Shown: positions 21,442-33,199, counted from the first letter of the stretch. The stretch is 64,000 nt of DNA from Ascarosepion bandense (GCA_037127315.1 JBBBDQ010001918.1:3745001-3809000); one strand, 5' to 3'. Translations and numbers: made by a program. The notes: generated by a model not told the origin, from the letters alone.

Positions 21442-21900
21442 ACGGAATTTGAATATAACTATATTTATAATATATACGGCAGACGTATATGAGCCAAATT
21501 TGACAACAAATCCACCGAAAAAAGCCATTAAAATATCTCAAGTTTATGCCTCTGCATATGTTTTACAGGCGAGGTGACTGATGTAAATTGTCAAGCAAGT
21601 TTTGATATCGTTTTCTTATTTCCATGTTTATCAATGCATTTTATTACAAACAGTCGCGAGCGTTGCTTTTTGCCCAACAGCCAATGATAAATAGAGGAAC
21701 AAAAATACACAGTTTTCCACTCGACGTCAAAGCGCGATCGAGAAAAGTATACCTCTATTTTTTAATTAAAAAAGTAAACAGATATATTAAATATATATTT
21801 AGATAATATTTGTGTTTATGCCAAGTTATAAATAAGTAAATAAGTAATTTATTAAGTTGAAAGCAGAGAAGGTATGACGTCGTGGTATTGGGCGTAAACG
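21240..21900. other. Low-repeat interval, no gene recognised
   Basis: Contains (TA)n at 21404-21438. It is otherwise moderately complex sequence (GCGAGCGTTGC, CTCGACGTCAAAGCGCGATC) with higher CpG than its surroundings. It could be unique DNA; I see no ORF, tRNA or family match. Confidence 0.4.
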
Positions 21901-22639
21901 AGAAATCCCGGACGGAATGAAAAAAAAGCGTTTTGAAGGAAAAAATGAAACAGTGGGTAAGAAGGTAGAAAGAGAGATAAAAGGAGAATAAATTAAAGAG
22001 GAAAAAGAAGAGAAATGAAACAGTAATGAGAAAGAGTAGGAGGAGAATGGGAGAAATTAATGAAAGGAGGAGAGACTAGAAGGAAGATAAAGAGAGCATG
22101 AGAAGAAATGGGGGAGTAGGTAAGAGAGATGAAAACAACGTGGGATTAAGACAAATTAGGAGAAGCAAAGAGTTAGGAGGAAGAAAGGGTAAGTAAAAGA
22201 GAGAGTAAAAACGGAGAGTAAGGAGAAAGATAGAATGGAGAGGAAGAAGCAGGAGTGAGGTTGAGTTATAATAAAAGGAGAGTAAAAAGAAATGGAGAGT
22301 AAGGAAATGGGGTGTAGGGAAAAGTGATAGTGGGAAATAATCAAGAGTGAGGGAGGTGCAGAAAGAGAATGGTACAAAGAGGACAAATAAGAGAATATGG
22401 AGAAAGAGAGAGATTAAATATAAAGAGAAAGTGAGGAGAAAGAGAGAGATTAAGAGAGAGGAGGAGTAAGGGAAAATAGAAAACGATGAGAAATTTCTGA
22501 AGAGTGAGGAACGTAAGGAAAAAAGAGAGAAAGAGAGCAGACATATAGATAAATTAAGAGAGAGTTAAGAGAAAGAGGGAATAATGTGAAAGGGAGGGGA
22601 AGAAGAGATAGAGTGTCAACAGAAATGGAAAGTAAGCAT

Positions 22640-22678
<39 letters not shown>

Positions 22679-23150
22679 TTAAAGATAATAAGAGAGTAAT
22701 GACAAATGGAAAAAATAGAAAAAAAATCTTAGGAGAGTGAGGAAGTAAGATTAAAGTGGAAGTTAAGAGAGAGAGAGAGAGTAAAAAAAAAATGGAGAAA
22801 TGGGGAAAAATTTAAGAGAATGGGGAAGTAAGAAATGAGAGAGAGAGTGAACAAATATAAAGGAGGAGAGGAGAAGAGAGAATTAAAAGAAAGGAAAAAG
22901 AAGTAAGGGAGAGGGAATAGAAATGGAGAGTAAGGAGGAAGAGAGCGTTTTAAAAAATGGAATATTAAGATGAAAACAAACGTCAAGAGAAAGTGTGAAA
23001 TAAGTGAAAGGAAGAGGAGAAGAGGAATATTAGAAAAAAACGGGATAGAGGAACAAGAGAGTGGATTAATATAAAAAGAACAAAAAGAGAGAGAATGAGT
23101 AGATTAGAAGAAGAAAAAGAGTGGATTACGAGAAATTGGAGAGTTGGGTG
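21900..23150 (+). repeat. Purine-only tract (GGAGAGTAA/GAGA-rich)
   Basis: More than 1.2 kb in which the + strand is almost entirely purine. Recurring words are GAGAGTAAGGAGAAAG and AGAGAGAGATTAA. Long minus-strand frames (S/L/F-rich) are compositional artefacts. Confidence 0.8.
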
Positions 23151-23514
23151 TTCACATTCAACACCGTGCGACCGAGAATTATGTGAATCAGTGTCTATAT
23201 AGCATGACAAATTTTACTGTCACTCAAAGTCACTCTGTTGTGACCTAAAAATAAAGAAAAGCTGTTCCAAATGTTCAGGAAAAGCATAAGAATAAAGAAA
23301 CGAACAACCATAAGAATAGAAATCAAAATAAAACCCAAGCATAGACGTTTCCTCGAAAAGTAATATGTTGAAATATAGCTAATGTGTATTCGATCGATAT
23401 TTTGTCAATGCATAGTAAATTCGGTATATTTTAAAAATATATAACCTCAGGAAATCTTATTAAACACATTCTTTCTTTTGAAAGGATTAATACAAAGATA
23501 GCATATTCAGTGAA

Positions 23515-23965
23515 AAACATTGCTCTCCACAACTTCCTATCCTTTGTAGCTATTAGCCATATTTAACCTCTTCTTCTTCTTTATGTACCGTGTCCCTTCA
23601 GGACGTAAGCGATCATGGACATCCACATGGCTCTGTCTGTCGCTATCAATAATTTTTTCTCTTGGTATCTTCTAAGCCCCGATCTGTCAACCACCTGCTC
23701 AGAGCAAACAAGTACCTCTCGCGGTGTTTTTTCCCGTCTCTCCTTCCATTTATCCGACTTGTGGATATCAAGTTCTCCAAGCCCTCCTTCTTCATTACGT
23801 GTCCCAAAAACGTCATTTCTCTCTTCCTGATATTTATAATCAATTTTCTTCTCGTTTGCGACCTCTCAAACACCTCATCGTTGCGCATGCGCTCTCTCCA
23901 TGGAATCCTCAGCATCATTCTGTAAAACCACATTTCTGCTGCGTGAATCATCTCCTTCATTCATT
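23515..23965 (-). mobile_element. LINE A 3' region
   Basis: The minus frame reads AAEMWFYRMMLRIPWRERM, RNDEVFERSQTRRKLIINIR, then FLGHVMKKEGLENLI. The 3' terminus complement is at 23570-23625 (CTTCTTCTTCTTTATGTACC; AAGCGATCATGGACATCC). One of the least decayed LINE A ends, but truncated 5' and not functional alone. Confidence 0.75.
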
Positions 23966-24384
23966 AACACAAGTTTCGGCTCTCAGGACCGCACCAGTAA
24001 GTATCTGACTGCTCCTACTCTCTTTTATTTTTAAAAGCGTCAGTTCAGGCATAAAACTCAGAACTAATGCCATATATGGCCAGGAGCTGTTCAGTCTCTA
24101 CTTTGAAGACTCGATAGAATCCAAAAGCGTCTCCGCGTCCTTCTGGCTGAAAAATTATTTTCCACTGTACAAGCCCTTTCTTGAAGACGAAATATCGCAA
24201 GCCTCTCGCGGTTCTATCGTTATTTCTACGGAAAGTCTTTAGACGATCTACATCCCTGACGTTGAAGGGCACAAAGCGCCTTACTATGCGCATTGTAGTG
24301 AACCAACCTAATTTTCTTTGTATTCCATTGCTGAAACGTAAGTTTCACTCGAGCAGCTAAATGAATATTTATATTATTTATTAT

Positions 24385-24389
<5 letters not shown>

Positions 24390-24437
<48 letters not shown>
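24390..24437. repeat. (AT)n microsatellite
   Basis: AT run abutting the fold-back element at 24437. A similar (TA)n forms the loop of the next hairpin (24715-24761). Confidence 0.95.
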
Positions 24438-24440
<3 letters not shown>

Positions 24441-24563
24441 GATAACTCAACACATCATTTAGATTGGTTATAAATTATAATTCATTTCTATGATCTAAAT
24501 TAGCTCATAGAAATTAATTGTAATTTATAACCAATCTAAATGATGTATTGAGTTTTCCTTTAT
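24437..24563. repeat. Fold-back element 1
   Basis: Arms of about 54 bp at roughly 90% identity: the left arm contains CATCATTTAGATTGGTTATA and the right arm its complement TATAACCAATCTAAATGATG. A half copy is at 10950-11025. MITE-like; no coding capacity. Confidence 0.8.
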
Positions 24564-24672
24564 AAATATCATATTGCTCTGGATAACATCCGTTGAGCTC
24601 TCTATACAAATACAGCACTTAATATTTTATATTAAGTACACTCTGTTGGATTATCCTCGCCATTCACGGACT

Positions 24673-24711
24673 GGATCATTAAACAATCAATCAATCAACC
24701 AATCAATCAAT

Positions 24712-24766
<55 letters not shown>

Positions 24767-24807
24767 TGATTGATTGATTGGTTGATTGATTGATTGTTTA
24801 ATGATCC
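24673..24807. repeat. Fold-back element 2 with (TA)n loop
   Basis: GGATCATTAAACAATCAATC is mirrored by GATTGATTGTTTAATGATCC, giving arms of about 43 bp around a TA loop. It should extrude as a cruciform. Confidence 0.85.
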
Positions 24808-24849
24808 ATATATATGGATATATATATAGTATAGAGGCAGCAGAAAATT

Positions 24850-25102
24850 TTCTAAACATATACTGTTAAATATAAGAGACAATAAATGTCTATTATGTTT
24901 AATCCTGAGCCGTTCTAAACATCGTATTTTGGCTTTAATTTCAGTTGAAAATAAAGACAAAAATTCTCCAACATTTGGATAATTTTTTATAAAGTGTTGG
25001 ATAATTTTTGTCTTTATTTTCAACTGAAATTAAAGTTTAGAACGGATCATGATTAAACATAATAGACATCCATTGTCTCTTATATTTAACAGTATATGTT
25101 TA

Positions 25103-25105
<3 letters not shown>
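24850..25105. repeat. Fold-back element 3 (about 120-bp arms)
   Basis: The left arm starts TTCTAAACATATACTGTTAA and the right arm ends TTAACAGTATATGTTTAGAA. The arms stay paired through TCAGTTGAAAATAAAGACAA, with a few mismatches and one 12-bp indel. The loop is about 15-20 nt. No ORF. Confidence 0.85.

Positions 25106-25182
<77 letters not shown>
25106..25182. repeat. (AT)n(GT)n microsatellite
   Basis: AT run followed by a GT run immediately 3' of fold-back 3. Confidence 0.95.
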
Positions 25183-25183
<1 letters not shown>

Positions 25184-25742
25184 GTAATATTATTCAGGTG
25201 TTTATAGAGCAGTGCCCAATGTATGAAGAGAGCTGTATTACATATCTAGTAATAAATATGCATATTATCTTACGTCTATGGCATGACTCGATGTTTCATG
25301 CATTATGCAAACATCAGGTGCATATTTCAAACTGACTATTTAATAGATTTAAACTTAAGTTCATTCGATGTCCATGGGAATCAAAATTTATAAAGTAAAA
25401 TTACTACTTCTTTTAATAACAAGATTAAAAGTTTAAATTTTCTACGGCTACATGTAGATAAAAATTTAAATTTAAAATAAAAATAAAAATATATTAACAA
25501 TAATAAAATGCAGGGAACAGAAATCGAAGGGGCGTAAATCATAAAACGTAAAAATTTGAAAATTCAAATATTACATGTAGATAAAAAATTTAAATGTTAA
25601 ATAAAATAAGCTAAAAATGAAAATAAAAATTAAGAATTAAAAAGTAAAATTTAGAATTAAAAATTAAAATTTAAGAATATAAGGAGCAAAGATAAAAGGG
25701 ACTTAATTCATGCTTATTAAAATAACATTTGTGGGGTAAAAC

Positions 25743-25778
<36 letters not shown>

Positions 25779-26480
25779 AAAGGCAAACGTATAAAGAAGA
25801 ATCTATATCAATCTGGGTTTAAGAATTTAAGTACGTATTTTTTCCATGACAGCATGTGCTCATTAAATCATTTTTATTTAGCAAATTTGGATTATTGATA
25901 TTGTTTAGGATGACAAGTTTTTCTCAAAGGCATTTATTACATTTATCCGCTGTAAAGTTTAAATTCAGCTACCATATTCCAGGTAATAATTGGCTTATTG
26001 TTTTTTCATTTCCAGTAAAGTATGGATAAAACAGAACATTTGTTATATTTACTGTTGTTTAAAAACAACATGTGATTGTTAAATCTTAGCTTCTAAAGTA
26101 AAATTAATGTATTTAAAGCATTAATATATTTGGTTTTAGAATTGTCAATTTTAGAATTAAATACATTAATGCTTAAAAGAAAAACACTAGTTTAGAATAC
26201 TCTGTTAAAAACAAGGCAGGCAGCAGTAAGCAGAAATCACGTAAACATAACATTATTTGGTTTAACCCACCCTTCCCTCTTAACATCCAAACTAACATTG
26301 GTAAACTATTCCTTAACTAAATTCACAAACATTTCTATAACTCATCCACACTAAAAAAAAAAAACAGTTCAACGAAAACAATGTTAAAGTTAGTTATAGT
26401 TGCGTTAAAAATTTAGATAAATATATTTCACAACATAATGCTATGATATTAAATAAACATTTAGCCCACATAAACAACAT
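25182..26480. other. AT-rich interval, no gene recognised
   Basis: A/T-dominated sequence with AAATTTAAATT-like words, a GAAA run at 25745-25781 and no recognised family. Confidence 0.5.
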
Positions 26481-26484
26481 CCGT

Positions 26485-27200
26485 CTTTTCCTGGGTGTGA
26501 CGTTAAACTGCATCTGGCAGCAAGGCCTCTGACTGAGATGTTGTGAGGAGCATCGAACCATCTCTTAATTGCTGTTGTTCCAAAGTTAGCCCTTACTCGG
26601 AGTGGTAGCACCTGTTAGGGTCCCAGCTATGGGCAAATAGTTAACTCCCAAACTGGAGTTAAAACAATATGAAAGTATAAAAATAGACTTTTATAAAAAT
26701 ATATATATATGTGCGTTGTGGTGCAATGGATATCGACTCAGAACGACAAATCGGGGAGCCAAGTTCAAATTCTAGTTAAATTCCTTGCATTCACTTACGT
26801 ACAAATACCATTGGGAAAGGTATTAATCCGTCTCTTCCCTCCAGCTATGGGTTAAATAGTAGGATAGATTGGGTTCCATAGCCTTGGCTGGCAACCAGTC
26901 TACCGCAGAAAGTAATAGCAACCCACTGCGGGATAATCTTCTGCCTAGTCGGGCATGTCTCATTTCGAGACATGATCGCTCAAAACGTGTTTCACGTATG
27001 GCACTGAACTGACTGATACATAAAAATAGACTTTTATAGGAAAATATACATTTTTGAAGGAAAAAATTATTAACAACAATATATTTGTGAAGAAAAATTA
27101 TTACCATAACACATTTTCAAAAGAAAAAGAATTCTCACCAAAACATTTTTAATACAAAACTAGAAAACATTTTTAGTTTTCTAAAATAAAAATAATTAAA
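26485..27200 (-). mobile_element. Family G copy split by a SINE1
   Basis: 26485-26710 holds the G core (CATCTGGCAGCAAGGCCTCT; CTTAATTGCTGTTG; GGAGTGGTAGCACCTGTTAG). The AGACTTTTATA zone continues after the SINE1 at 27017-27200 (GACTTTTATAGGAAAATATA, TTTTTGAAGG). Confidence 0.6.
26711..27016 (+). mobile_element. SINE1, full length, inside family G
   Basis: Head GTGCGTTGTGGTGCAATGG with A box; B-box position CAAGTTCAAATTC; tail ATTTCGAGACATGATCGC through TATGGCACTGAACTGACTGA. No convincing target duplication seen in the AT-rich flanks. Confidence 0.9.
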
Positions 27201-27244
27201 ACAAAAAAATTTAATTAAAATCTGACTAAGTCAACCTTCTCACT

Positions 27245-27672
27245 ATAATCGAACATTGACAATTCTACTCCTGCAGCTTGACAATTCTACTCCTGCAGCT
27301 CGACAATTCTACTCCTGCAGCTCGACAATTCTACTCCTGCAGCTTCCTCTCTCGCACTTCCCGCCTGTGGAACTCACTCCCGTATTCTTGCTTTCCTGAC
27401 GGCTACAACCTCCAGAAATTTAAATGCAAAGTCAATACTCATCTACTAACCACTGGACTCTAGCTCTCTCCACTCCCCTGTATAACCTTCACTTTCTCTC
27501 CACCTATGTATCTGTCATCGCACCTGCTATCTCAGCTTTCTATTGCTCCTTTCTAACTAGCTTGTACTCCTCACTCTTTTCTACTTAATCTTTTTACATT
27601 TATGTAGCCCCCTGCACATCAGTGGCGTTTCTGCCTTGCTCGGGGTGAAATGATTAAAAAAAAAAAAATATA
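27245..27672 (+). mobile_element. LINE B 3' end with poly(A)
   Basis: Encodes SFLSRTSRLWNSLPYSCFPD, GYNLQKFKCKVNTHLLTTGL and a stop at 27461-27463. The 3' UTR ends GCTCGGGGTGAAATGATT plus A(n). This defines the LINE B terminus shared with element E. It is 5'-truncated at an unusual 22-bp tandem repeat. Confidence 0.8.
27254..27343 (+). repeat. 22-bp repeat, four copies
   Basis: GACAATTCTACTCCTGCAGC plus two bases, repeated four times at the start of the LINE B fragment. It derives from the RQFYSCSF codons. A miniature in-place amplification. Confidence 0.9.
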
Positions 27673-27764
27673 AAATGCCTTAAAACCCCAGCTTTTTGGC
27701 ATTAAATAACCCACAGAGGTGTTGATATGCTGTTAAAAAAACTTAAACAAACAAGCAACATCCG

Positions 27765-27900
27765 TCACCCAACTGATAGCATAAATGACTCTTCTAAAAA
27801 TAATTGCAGTTGTCGAAAAAAATAAAAATAAAAACTGCCTATTGAATGGCCAATGTGTGTCCGAAAGTATTGCTTATGAAGCGCAAATGATGTTAAATTT
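27765..27900 (+). pseudogene. Retroelement scrap, C-rich motif before a GIY-YIG-like domain
   Basis: Reading +: INDSSKNNCSCRKK, then NCLLNGQCVSESIAYEAQM. It resembles the cysteine-rich stretch upstream of GIY-YIG domains in some animal retroelement proteins (from recollection of the pattern). It fuses to a LINE A-like LPRYLNF piece. Confidence 0.35.
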
Positions 27901-28179
27901 TACTTCGGAAGCTCTTCTAACAGAAATCAGAACTCTTCCAAGGTATTTAAATTTCTTTTCTTGTTTAATTTACACCTTAACCAAAGCTATTCGTGCGAAA
28001 GTTAACAAACTTCGAACTCGGGTTTTCACGTGCAAATTCTGTATATACTTACGACTAACCTACACATACCCACGCATATCTACAGAAAGTAACTCCTGCA
28101 AACTGAAACTGTTACACGATTTTCAAAGAAATTCTGAATATGATTGTTTCTGTGGGCAGTTTTTTGTTGTTGTTTATTT

Positions 28180-29105
28180 TTATAATCGTGTCTCTCCAAG
28201 CAAGGCATTTTACTGCCACTGTTGAGTAGGGGTTTACATAGGAGGTAAGTTATGAGAAAGAGTCATAGGTCACAGGGGGTGTCAGGAAGTGGGTAAGAGA
28301 AGGCTGAGAATACTGATGAGGGTGAAGTGGGCGAAGAAAGGAGAATGAGAGAAAGAATGCAGGTTAGTGAGATAAGAGATGACTATTGACTTTACATTTG
28401 AATTGTTGTAGATTGTAGCTGTCGGGAAAGCAAGTAAACGGAAGTGAATTCCACAGGCAGGAAGTGCAAGAGAAGAAGCTGATGAAGTAGAACTTTCGTT
28501 TACAATTCATTTGTTTCACAGTAAAAGGGTGGGGCCTTGTTGCTAATCTTGTGGCTTGAGCAAATTCATGTATGAGCTAAGTTACCAGTGAGCTAAGTTC
28601 ATCTGCGCAGAAGCCATGAAAGTATTTATAGAAAAGACACAGGGAAGCCACATTTCGCCGGTGAGAATGTGTCTGTATCAGAGCTGCCAAGTCGGGATCA
28701 ATCACATTACATATTCTCCGTTGGATTTTGTCAAGGACCCCTAGGTGGATCGCAGAAGCACCCGACCAGATATGGCAGCAGTATTCAATGCACGGGCGGA
28801 TGATAGATTTGTATATGTTCAGGATTGTTTCAAACGGGAAAATCTTCCTGGCCCTTCACAGAGAACCGACCTTCTTCGCAGCGGATTTAGCTATGGATTC
28901 GATATAGTCATTCCATTTGAGGTCTGTTGTGAGAGTTAACCCTAGGAGGCGCAGTGTTTTGTACTTCTTTTGTGAAGTAGAGTGTCCGGATCGTAATTGA
29001 TAACCCGCCCGACAAAGCGAGCACTCAACTTGACAAAATCCGCGCGTTTTTATGACAATGAAATTTTGTTTAATAATCGAGGCATTTAAATGCAAATCAA
29101 AGGTC
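28180..29105 (-). mobile_element. LINE B C-terminal copy
   Basis: The 3' edge CTCCAAGCAAGGCATTTTAC is a decayed terminus. On the minus strand the C-terminus, the thumb (28740-28830, ancestral to the 103-bp unit) and LRLLGLTLTTDLKWNDYIES then IAKSAAKKVGSL (28965-29060) follow in order. Frames are interrupted. Confidence 0.7.
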
Positions 29106-29282
29106 ATAAGTAATAAACAGTAATCTTCTACGACATTATTTTGATAGGGAATAGACTTTATACTTTATCTAAATTCCAACTGCACATCAATAAGTTCTCT
29201 TTTGAATTAATTATTAATACTCATGATAGTCATATAATTAAAATTGGAATTAACACACTAATTAAATTATTATCTATGCAGA

Positions 29283-29548
29283 TGGGTGTGCGTTGTGGTG
29301 AAGTGGAACGAGAACTAGGTAGCCGAGTTCAAATTTCATTTGAATTCGTTGCATTCACTTTCGCGCAAATACATTTGAGAAATGTATGAATTCATTTTTT
29401 CACACTCCAGCAGGACTGATTGCGTTTGGGTTTGGAACCAGGTTACAACAGAAAGAAATGGCAACATAGACAGTCATGGATCGAAAGAGACATGATCGCC
29501 CAAGCGTGTATCATATATGGCACTTAACTGACTGACTATCTTTCAAGT
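29283..29548 (+). mobile_element. SINE1, diverged
   Basis: The head is shortened (GTGCGTTGTGGTGAAGTGG joined to AACGAGAACTAGG) and the B box is AGCCGAGTTCAAATTTC. The tail AAAGAGACATGATCGCCCAA and TATGGCACTTAACTGACTGA is intact. Confidence 0.8.
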
Positions 29549-29634
29549 CCAGGTCAAATTTTTAAAGGATGTATTACTGTTAATTGTTTTTTTAATAAGA
29601 AAGTGTATTGCTAGTATTTTTATTATAAAATTGT

Positions 29635-29895
29635 ATTTTTATACTTTCATAATATCCTGGCTCCAATTTGAGGCGTTAATTATTTGCCCGTAGCTGGGTC
29701 ACTAACAGACGCTACCACACCGAGTCAGGATGGACCTGGGAACAACAGCAATTAAGAGGGGGTTCCATGCTCCTCACAACCTCTCAATCAGAGGTCTTGC
29801 TGCCGGGTTCAGAACGTCATACCCAGGACCAGACGGATGTTGTTTATGTGGGCCAAATATTTATTTGATACAGTATTATGTTGTGAAATATATTT
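29635..29895 (+). mobile_element. Family G copy
   Basis: Contains GGTTCCATGCTCCTCACAAC, AATCAGAGGTCTTGCTGCCG and ACCTGGGAACAACAGCAATT, matching 49390-49690. No ORF. Confidence 0.65.
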
Positions 29896-30174
29896 AAAGA
29901 CCTGCCGATGAAAAATTCTACACAAAATCACTGGGATAGAAAGGAAAACCCATAAAAGATACAAAAACAGTGTGCTGTCTACTTTTCATGGTAGATGTAC
30001 AGGCGAACTACATTCCATGGTTCTACAAGTCGAGATATTCACTACTTGAAGCTGCCATACCAGGTGCACCAACTCGACTAACCCACACCGAAATAGATTA
30101 GTAGGAAGAAAGTTGTACCCAGACAGTTTCTTACTCAAACCTCTTTTGCTATAAAACAAAATCCCAGATCACCT

Positions 30175-30685
30175 ATTTTTTTAATTATTTCACCCCAAGC
30201 AAGGCATTCCACTGCCACTATTGCGCAGGGGGGTTACATAGAGAAAGGTGAAGAGAAAGAGTGGTTAGATGTAGGAAATGTCAGAAGGCGGGTGATAGAC
30301 GGGTAAGGATACGGAGGTTGAGGGTTGTGCAGATGGGAAGAGTGTTTGAGAGAATGGATGCGAGTTAGTGTGTTAGGAGGTGTCTATTGACCTTACATTT
30401 AAACTCCTGGAGATTGTAGCTGTCGTGGAAGCAATCATGTGAAAGTTAATTTTCACAGTCGAGAAATGCGAGAAAAGAAAATGTTGGTGTAGAAATTGCG
30501 GTTAAGTTTTATCGGTTTCACTGTAAAAGGGTGGAACCTTACTAATCAAGTATCTCGTACAAATTCGTACCTAGGGGTCACCAGTGATCTAAGTTCATCG
30601 GAGCAGAAGCCGTGAAAATATATATAGAAGAGGCACAGGGAAGCCACGTCAGGCCGGTGAGAGAGTGACTGCAGCCGGTCTGAAT
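30175..30685 (-). mobile_element. LINE B 3' end copy, decayed
   Basis: Starts TTTTTAATTATTTCACCCCA then AGCAAGGCATTCC and follows LINE B through the C-terminal zone. It ends near AGTGACTGCAGCCGGTCTGA. No usable frame. Confidence 0.65.
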
Positions 30686-31013
30686 CGGAACATCTTCAAA
30701 TCTCGTGTCAACCGTTATCCTCCTACCACATTCATTAATATTCTATCTTGAGTGGCACCTGTTCTTCTTACCGGTATACCTCACGTTACGACGGTAATTT
30801 GTTCCAGGAGAGGCGACTTTAATCGAAAAGCGACTTAAGTCGAATTTTCTCGTCACTAGATTAAACCACAAATAACCATTTTCATTCTGTATTTTATTTA
30901 TTTGCATTTTTAATAATATATGGTTAATAAGAATCTGTTTTAAGCTTACAAACAAATAAATTTTAGTTTTTAATATACTACAGAAAAAAGTAATCTAAAT
31001 TTACGAACAAATG

Positions 31014-31316
31014 TACGTCAGTCAGTTAAGTGGCATTGCCATACGTGATCATGTCTCGAAAGAGACATGACTGACTGGGCAGAAGATTATCCCGCAGTAG
31101 GTTGCCATTGCTTTCTACGGTAGACTGGTTGCCGACCAAGGCTATAGAACCCAATCTGTCCTGCTATTTAACCCATAACTGGAAGGAATAGACGGATTAA
31201 TATCTTTCCCAAGGGTATTTGCGCGTAAGTGAATACAATGGATTCAACTGGAATTCGAACTCGGTTCCCCGGTTTCTCGTTCCGAACCGATATTCACTGT
31301 ACCACAACGCACATAC
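31014..31316 (-). mobile_element. SINE1, full length
   Basis: From TACGTCAGTCAGTTAAGTGG to ACCACAACGCAC. The head contains CTGGAATTCGAACTCGG, the complement of the B box. Confidence 0.9.
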
Positions 31317-31752
31317 TTGTAAATGTAGATGCTTACAGTTTGATGATCTTTACGGTACATCACGGACTCTTTCATTTGTGAATGTAGTTTGCTCTAAGGA
31401 ATTATAAAATAAAATGATTTTGTCAATTTAATTAACAATAATACAGTTATTAAAATCATTTAAACTAATTTATATTAAATTTACCAATGTTTACATTAAA
31501 TTTTTTATTTACATCGCGGACGTAGATAGTTGTGGATCGTCCGCATTAAATATAATTTTATTCTTATTTATTGTACTGGAACATGATTTTATGTGCTTTT
31601 AACGTAGGACTTCATTAAATGTGGCGAACAGACGTAAAATCAAATAAAATTACTTAAACTTGATTTTCATTTTCCAAATGACGTATAATCGGGAACGATT
31701 TAATTCAAAACAACTTAACCCGAGGTCCACTTGTATTATATTTTAAGTATTA

Positions 31753-32519
31753 GAATCTTCTTCTTCTTCTATGTGCCCTGTCCTTTCAGGACGTAGGCGA
31801 TCATGGTTCTCCACGTCTCCCTATCCCTTGTGGCTCCTAGCATGTTTGCTCCCGTTACTTCTGTCAACCTCCGTTCCGTCAACCACCTGATCAGGCCCTG
31901 CAAATATGTCATCCGCTGCCTTCCTCTGTCTCTTTTTCCTTCTATCTGGCCAGTCAGTATCAGGTTCTCCAAGCCCTCCTTCCTCAATGCATGCCCCAGG
32001 AAATTAAGTTGTCTCTTCCTGATGCTCAGTATCAATTTCCTCTTTGTTGCCATTCTTTCCAACACCTCATCCTTGTTTGCATGTTCAGTTCACGATATCC
32101 GCAGCATCCTTCTGTAGAACCAGATTTCGGCCGCTTCCAGTTTTGTCCTCATTTTCGATGATATTGTCCAGCATTCGCTGCCGTATTGAAGAACTGACAT
32201 CACGTAGCAGTCCAGCACTCTTTTCTTTGTTTCCAGTGAGATTTTCCTGTGTGTTAGTATTTTGCTCAGCTTCTGGAACGCGTCCTTTGCCATGCCAATT
32301 CGCCTTCTGATCTCCGTGTTGCACTTTCCATCTTCAGTTAGGACACTTCCTAGGTATTTAAATTTTTGTACTTGCTTGATTCTAGTATCTCCCACATTTA
32401 TTTGACATTTTGCTGATGACCATGCACTCATTTTCTTAAAGTTTATTTGTAGTTCTTTTTTGTCGCTCTCCACCGCTACCTTCTGTATGAGGTTGACACG
32501 CCAGGATTTGTTGTTGGAG
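31753..32519 (-). mobile_element. LINE A 3' third, well preserved
   Basis: The minus strand encodes QKVAVESDKKELQINFKK, QVQKFKYLGSVLTEDGKCN, LETKKRVLDCYVMSVLQYG and AAEIWFYRRMLRIS (32524-32090). A frameshift follows, then MLERMATKRKLILSIRKRQL and FLGHALRKEGLENLILTG to EGQGT-like codons. The 3' UTR ends at the TTCTTCTTCTTCT complement at 31753. A better-preserved reference for LINE A in this window. Confidence 0.8.
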
Positions 32520-32622
32520 GACACAATTTAAACAACATAAGGTACGCAGACGATACAGTGCTGATTGCGGACACATAAAGGAAACTAAAATTATTAGAAT
32601 AATCCGAAATAATTCCTTGGAA
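32520..32622 (+). mobile_element. Inverted 5' piece of the same LINE A insertion
   Basis: On the + strand, NNIRYADDTVLIADT, then RKLKLLE. This is the RT catalytic segment that should directly precede the minus-strand thumb, but it lies in the opposite orientation. The arrangement is the 5' inversion typical of twin priming. Confidence 0.6.
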
Positions 32623-32649
32623 TAGACTGCCTCTTTTCTCTCCAGGTGC

Positions 32650-32765
32650 CAGTAAACTGATAGGTGGGAATCTACGCTGATGACATAGATATTAATAGTT
32701 TGTATAAGAATGAACAAGAACAAAAGATCTCTGCCAAGTGTTCCAGGAATTATGACGTTAGACAA
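32650..32765 (+). pseudogene. Short RT scrap with YADD
   Basis: GGAATCTACGCTGATGACAT reads GIYADDI, similar to LINE B VGIYADDTT at 17940. Too short to classify firmly. Confidence 0.3.
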
Positions 32766-33033
32766 ATCTATCTCAAACAGAAACTATGCTATGGAATTAG
32801 AATATGAGCAGCGATGGCACCTACCCGGGATCAATCATATGAATTCAAAACGTGGAACTACTAAACTCCAAACACCCCAGTGTCATTATTTATCCATCAC
32901 ACCCAATTGTGCATGGGGCAGCAACTTTTTGTTGCTGTTTCTGTAACAAACTGCTTTTTACGGGGCAGGGTTGCTAGCCCTGCACATAACCCCCAAACCT
33001 GGATGACCGGTGGACCATTCTTGGTTCTTACGT

Positions 33034-33136
33034 TTAAAGCATCTGGTATTCCCAAATGATCACCCATTAAGTACTGACCAGGCTCGATGTTGCTTAACTT
33101 CGGTGATCGGACGGGAACCGGTGTATTCAACACAAT
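33034..33136 (-). pseudogene. 5S rRNA pseudogene, nearly full length
   Basis: The minus strand reads GAATACACCGGTTCCCGTCC, GATCACCGAAGTTAAGCAAC, CGAGCCTGGTCAGTACTTAA, TGGGTGATCATTTGGGAATA and CCAGATGC. It has most conserved 5S blocks. The first ~15 nt and the terminal stem are missing or altered, so it is probably not functional. Confidence 0.8.
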
Positions 33137-33199
33137 ATATTCGTAGACGAAATACCCCCAGTGTACGTAACAGTTATAACTGATTTTGTATGGTTCAAA

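Noticed and set aside
27785..28225. 146-residue frame as a host gene
   Set aside because: It joins a retroelement cysteine-rich scrap, a LINE A word (LPRYLNF) and antisense LINE B sequence.
33034..33136. Functional 5S rRNA gene
   Set aside because: Terminal stem lost, several conserved positions changed, isolated copy within retroelement debris.
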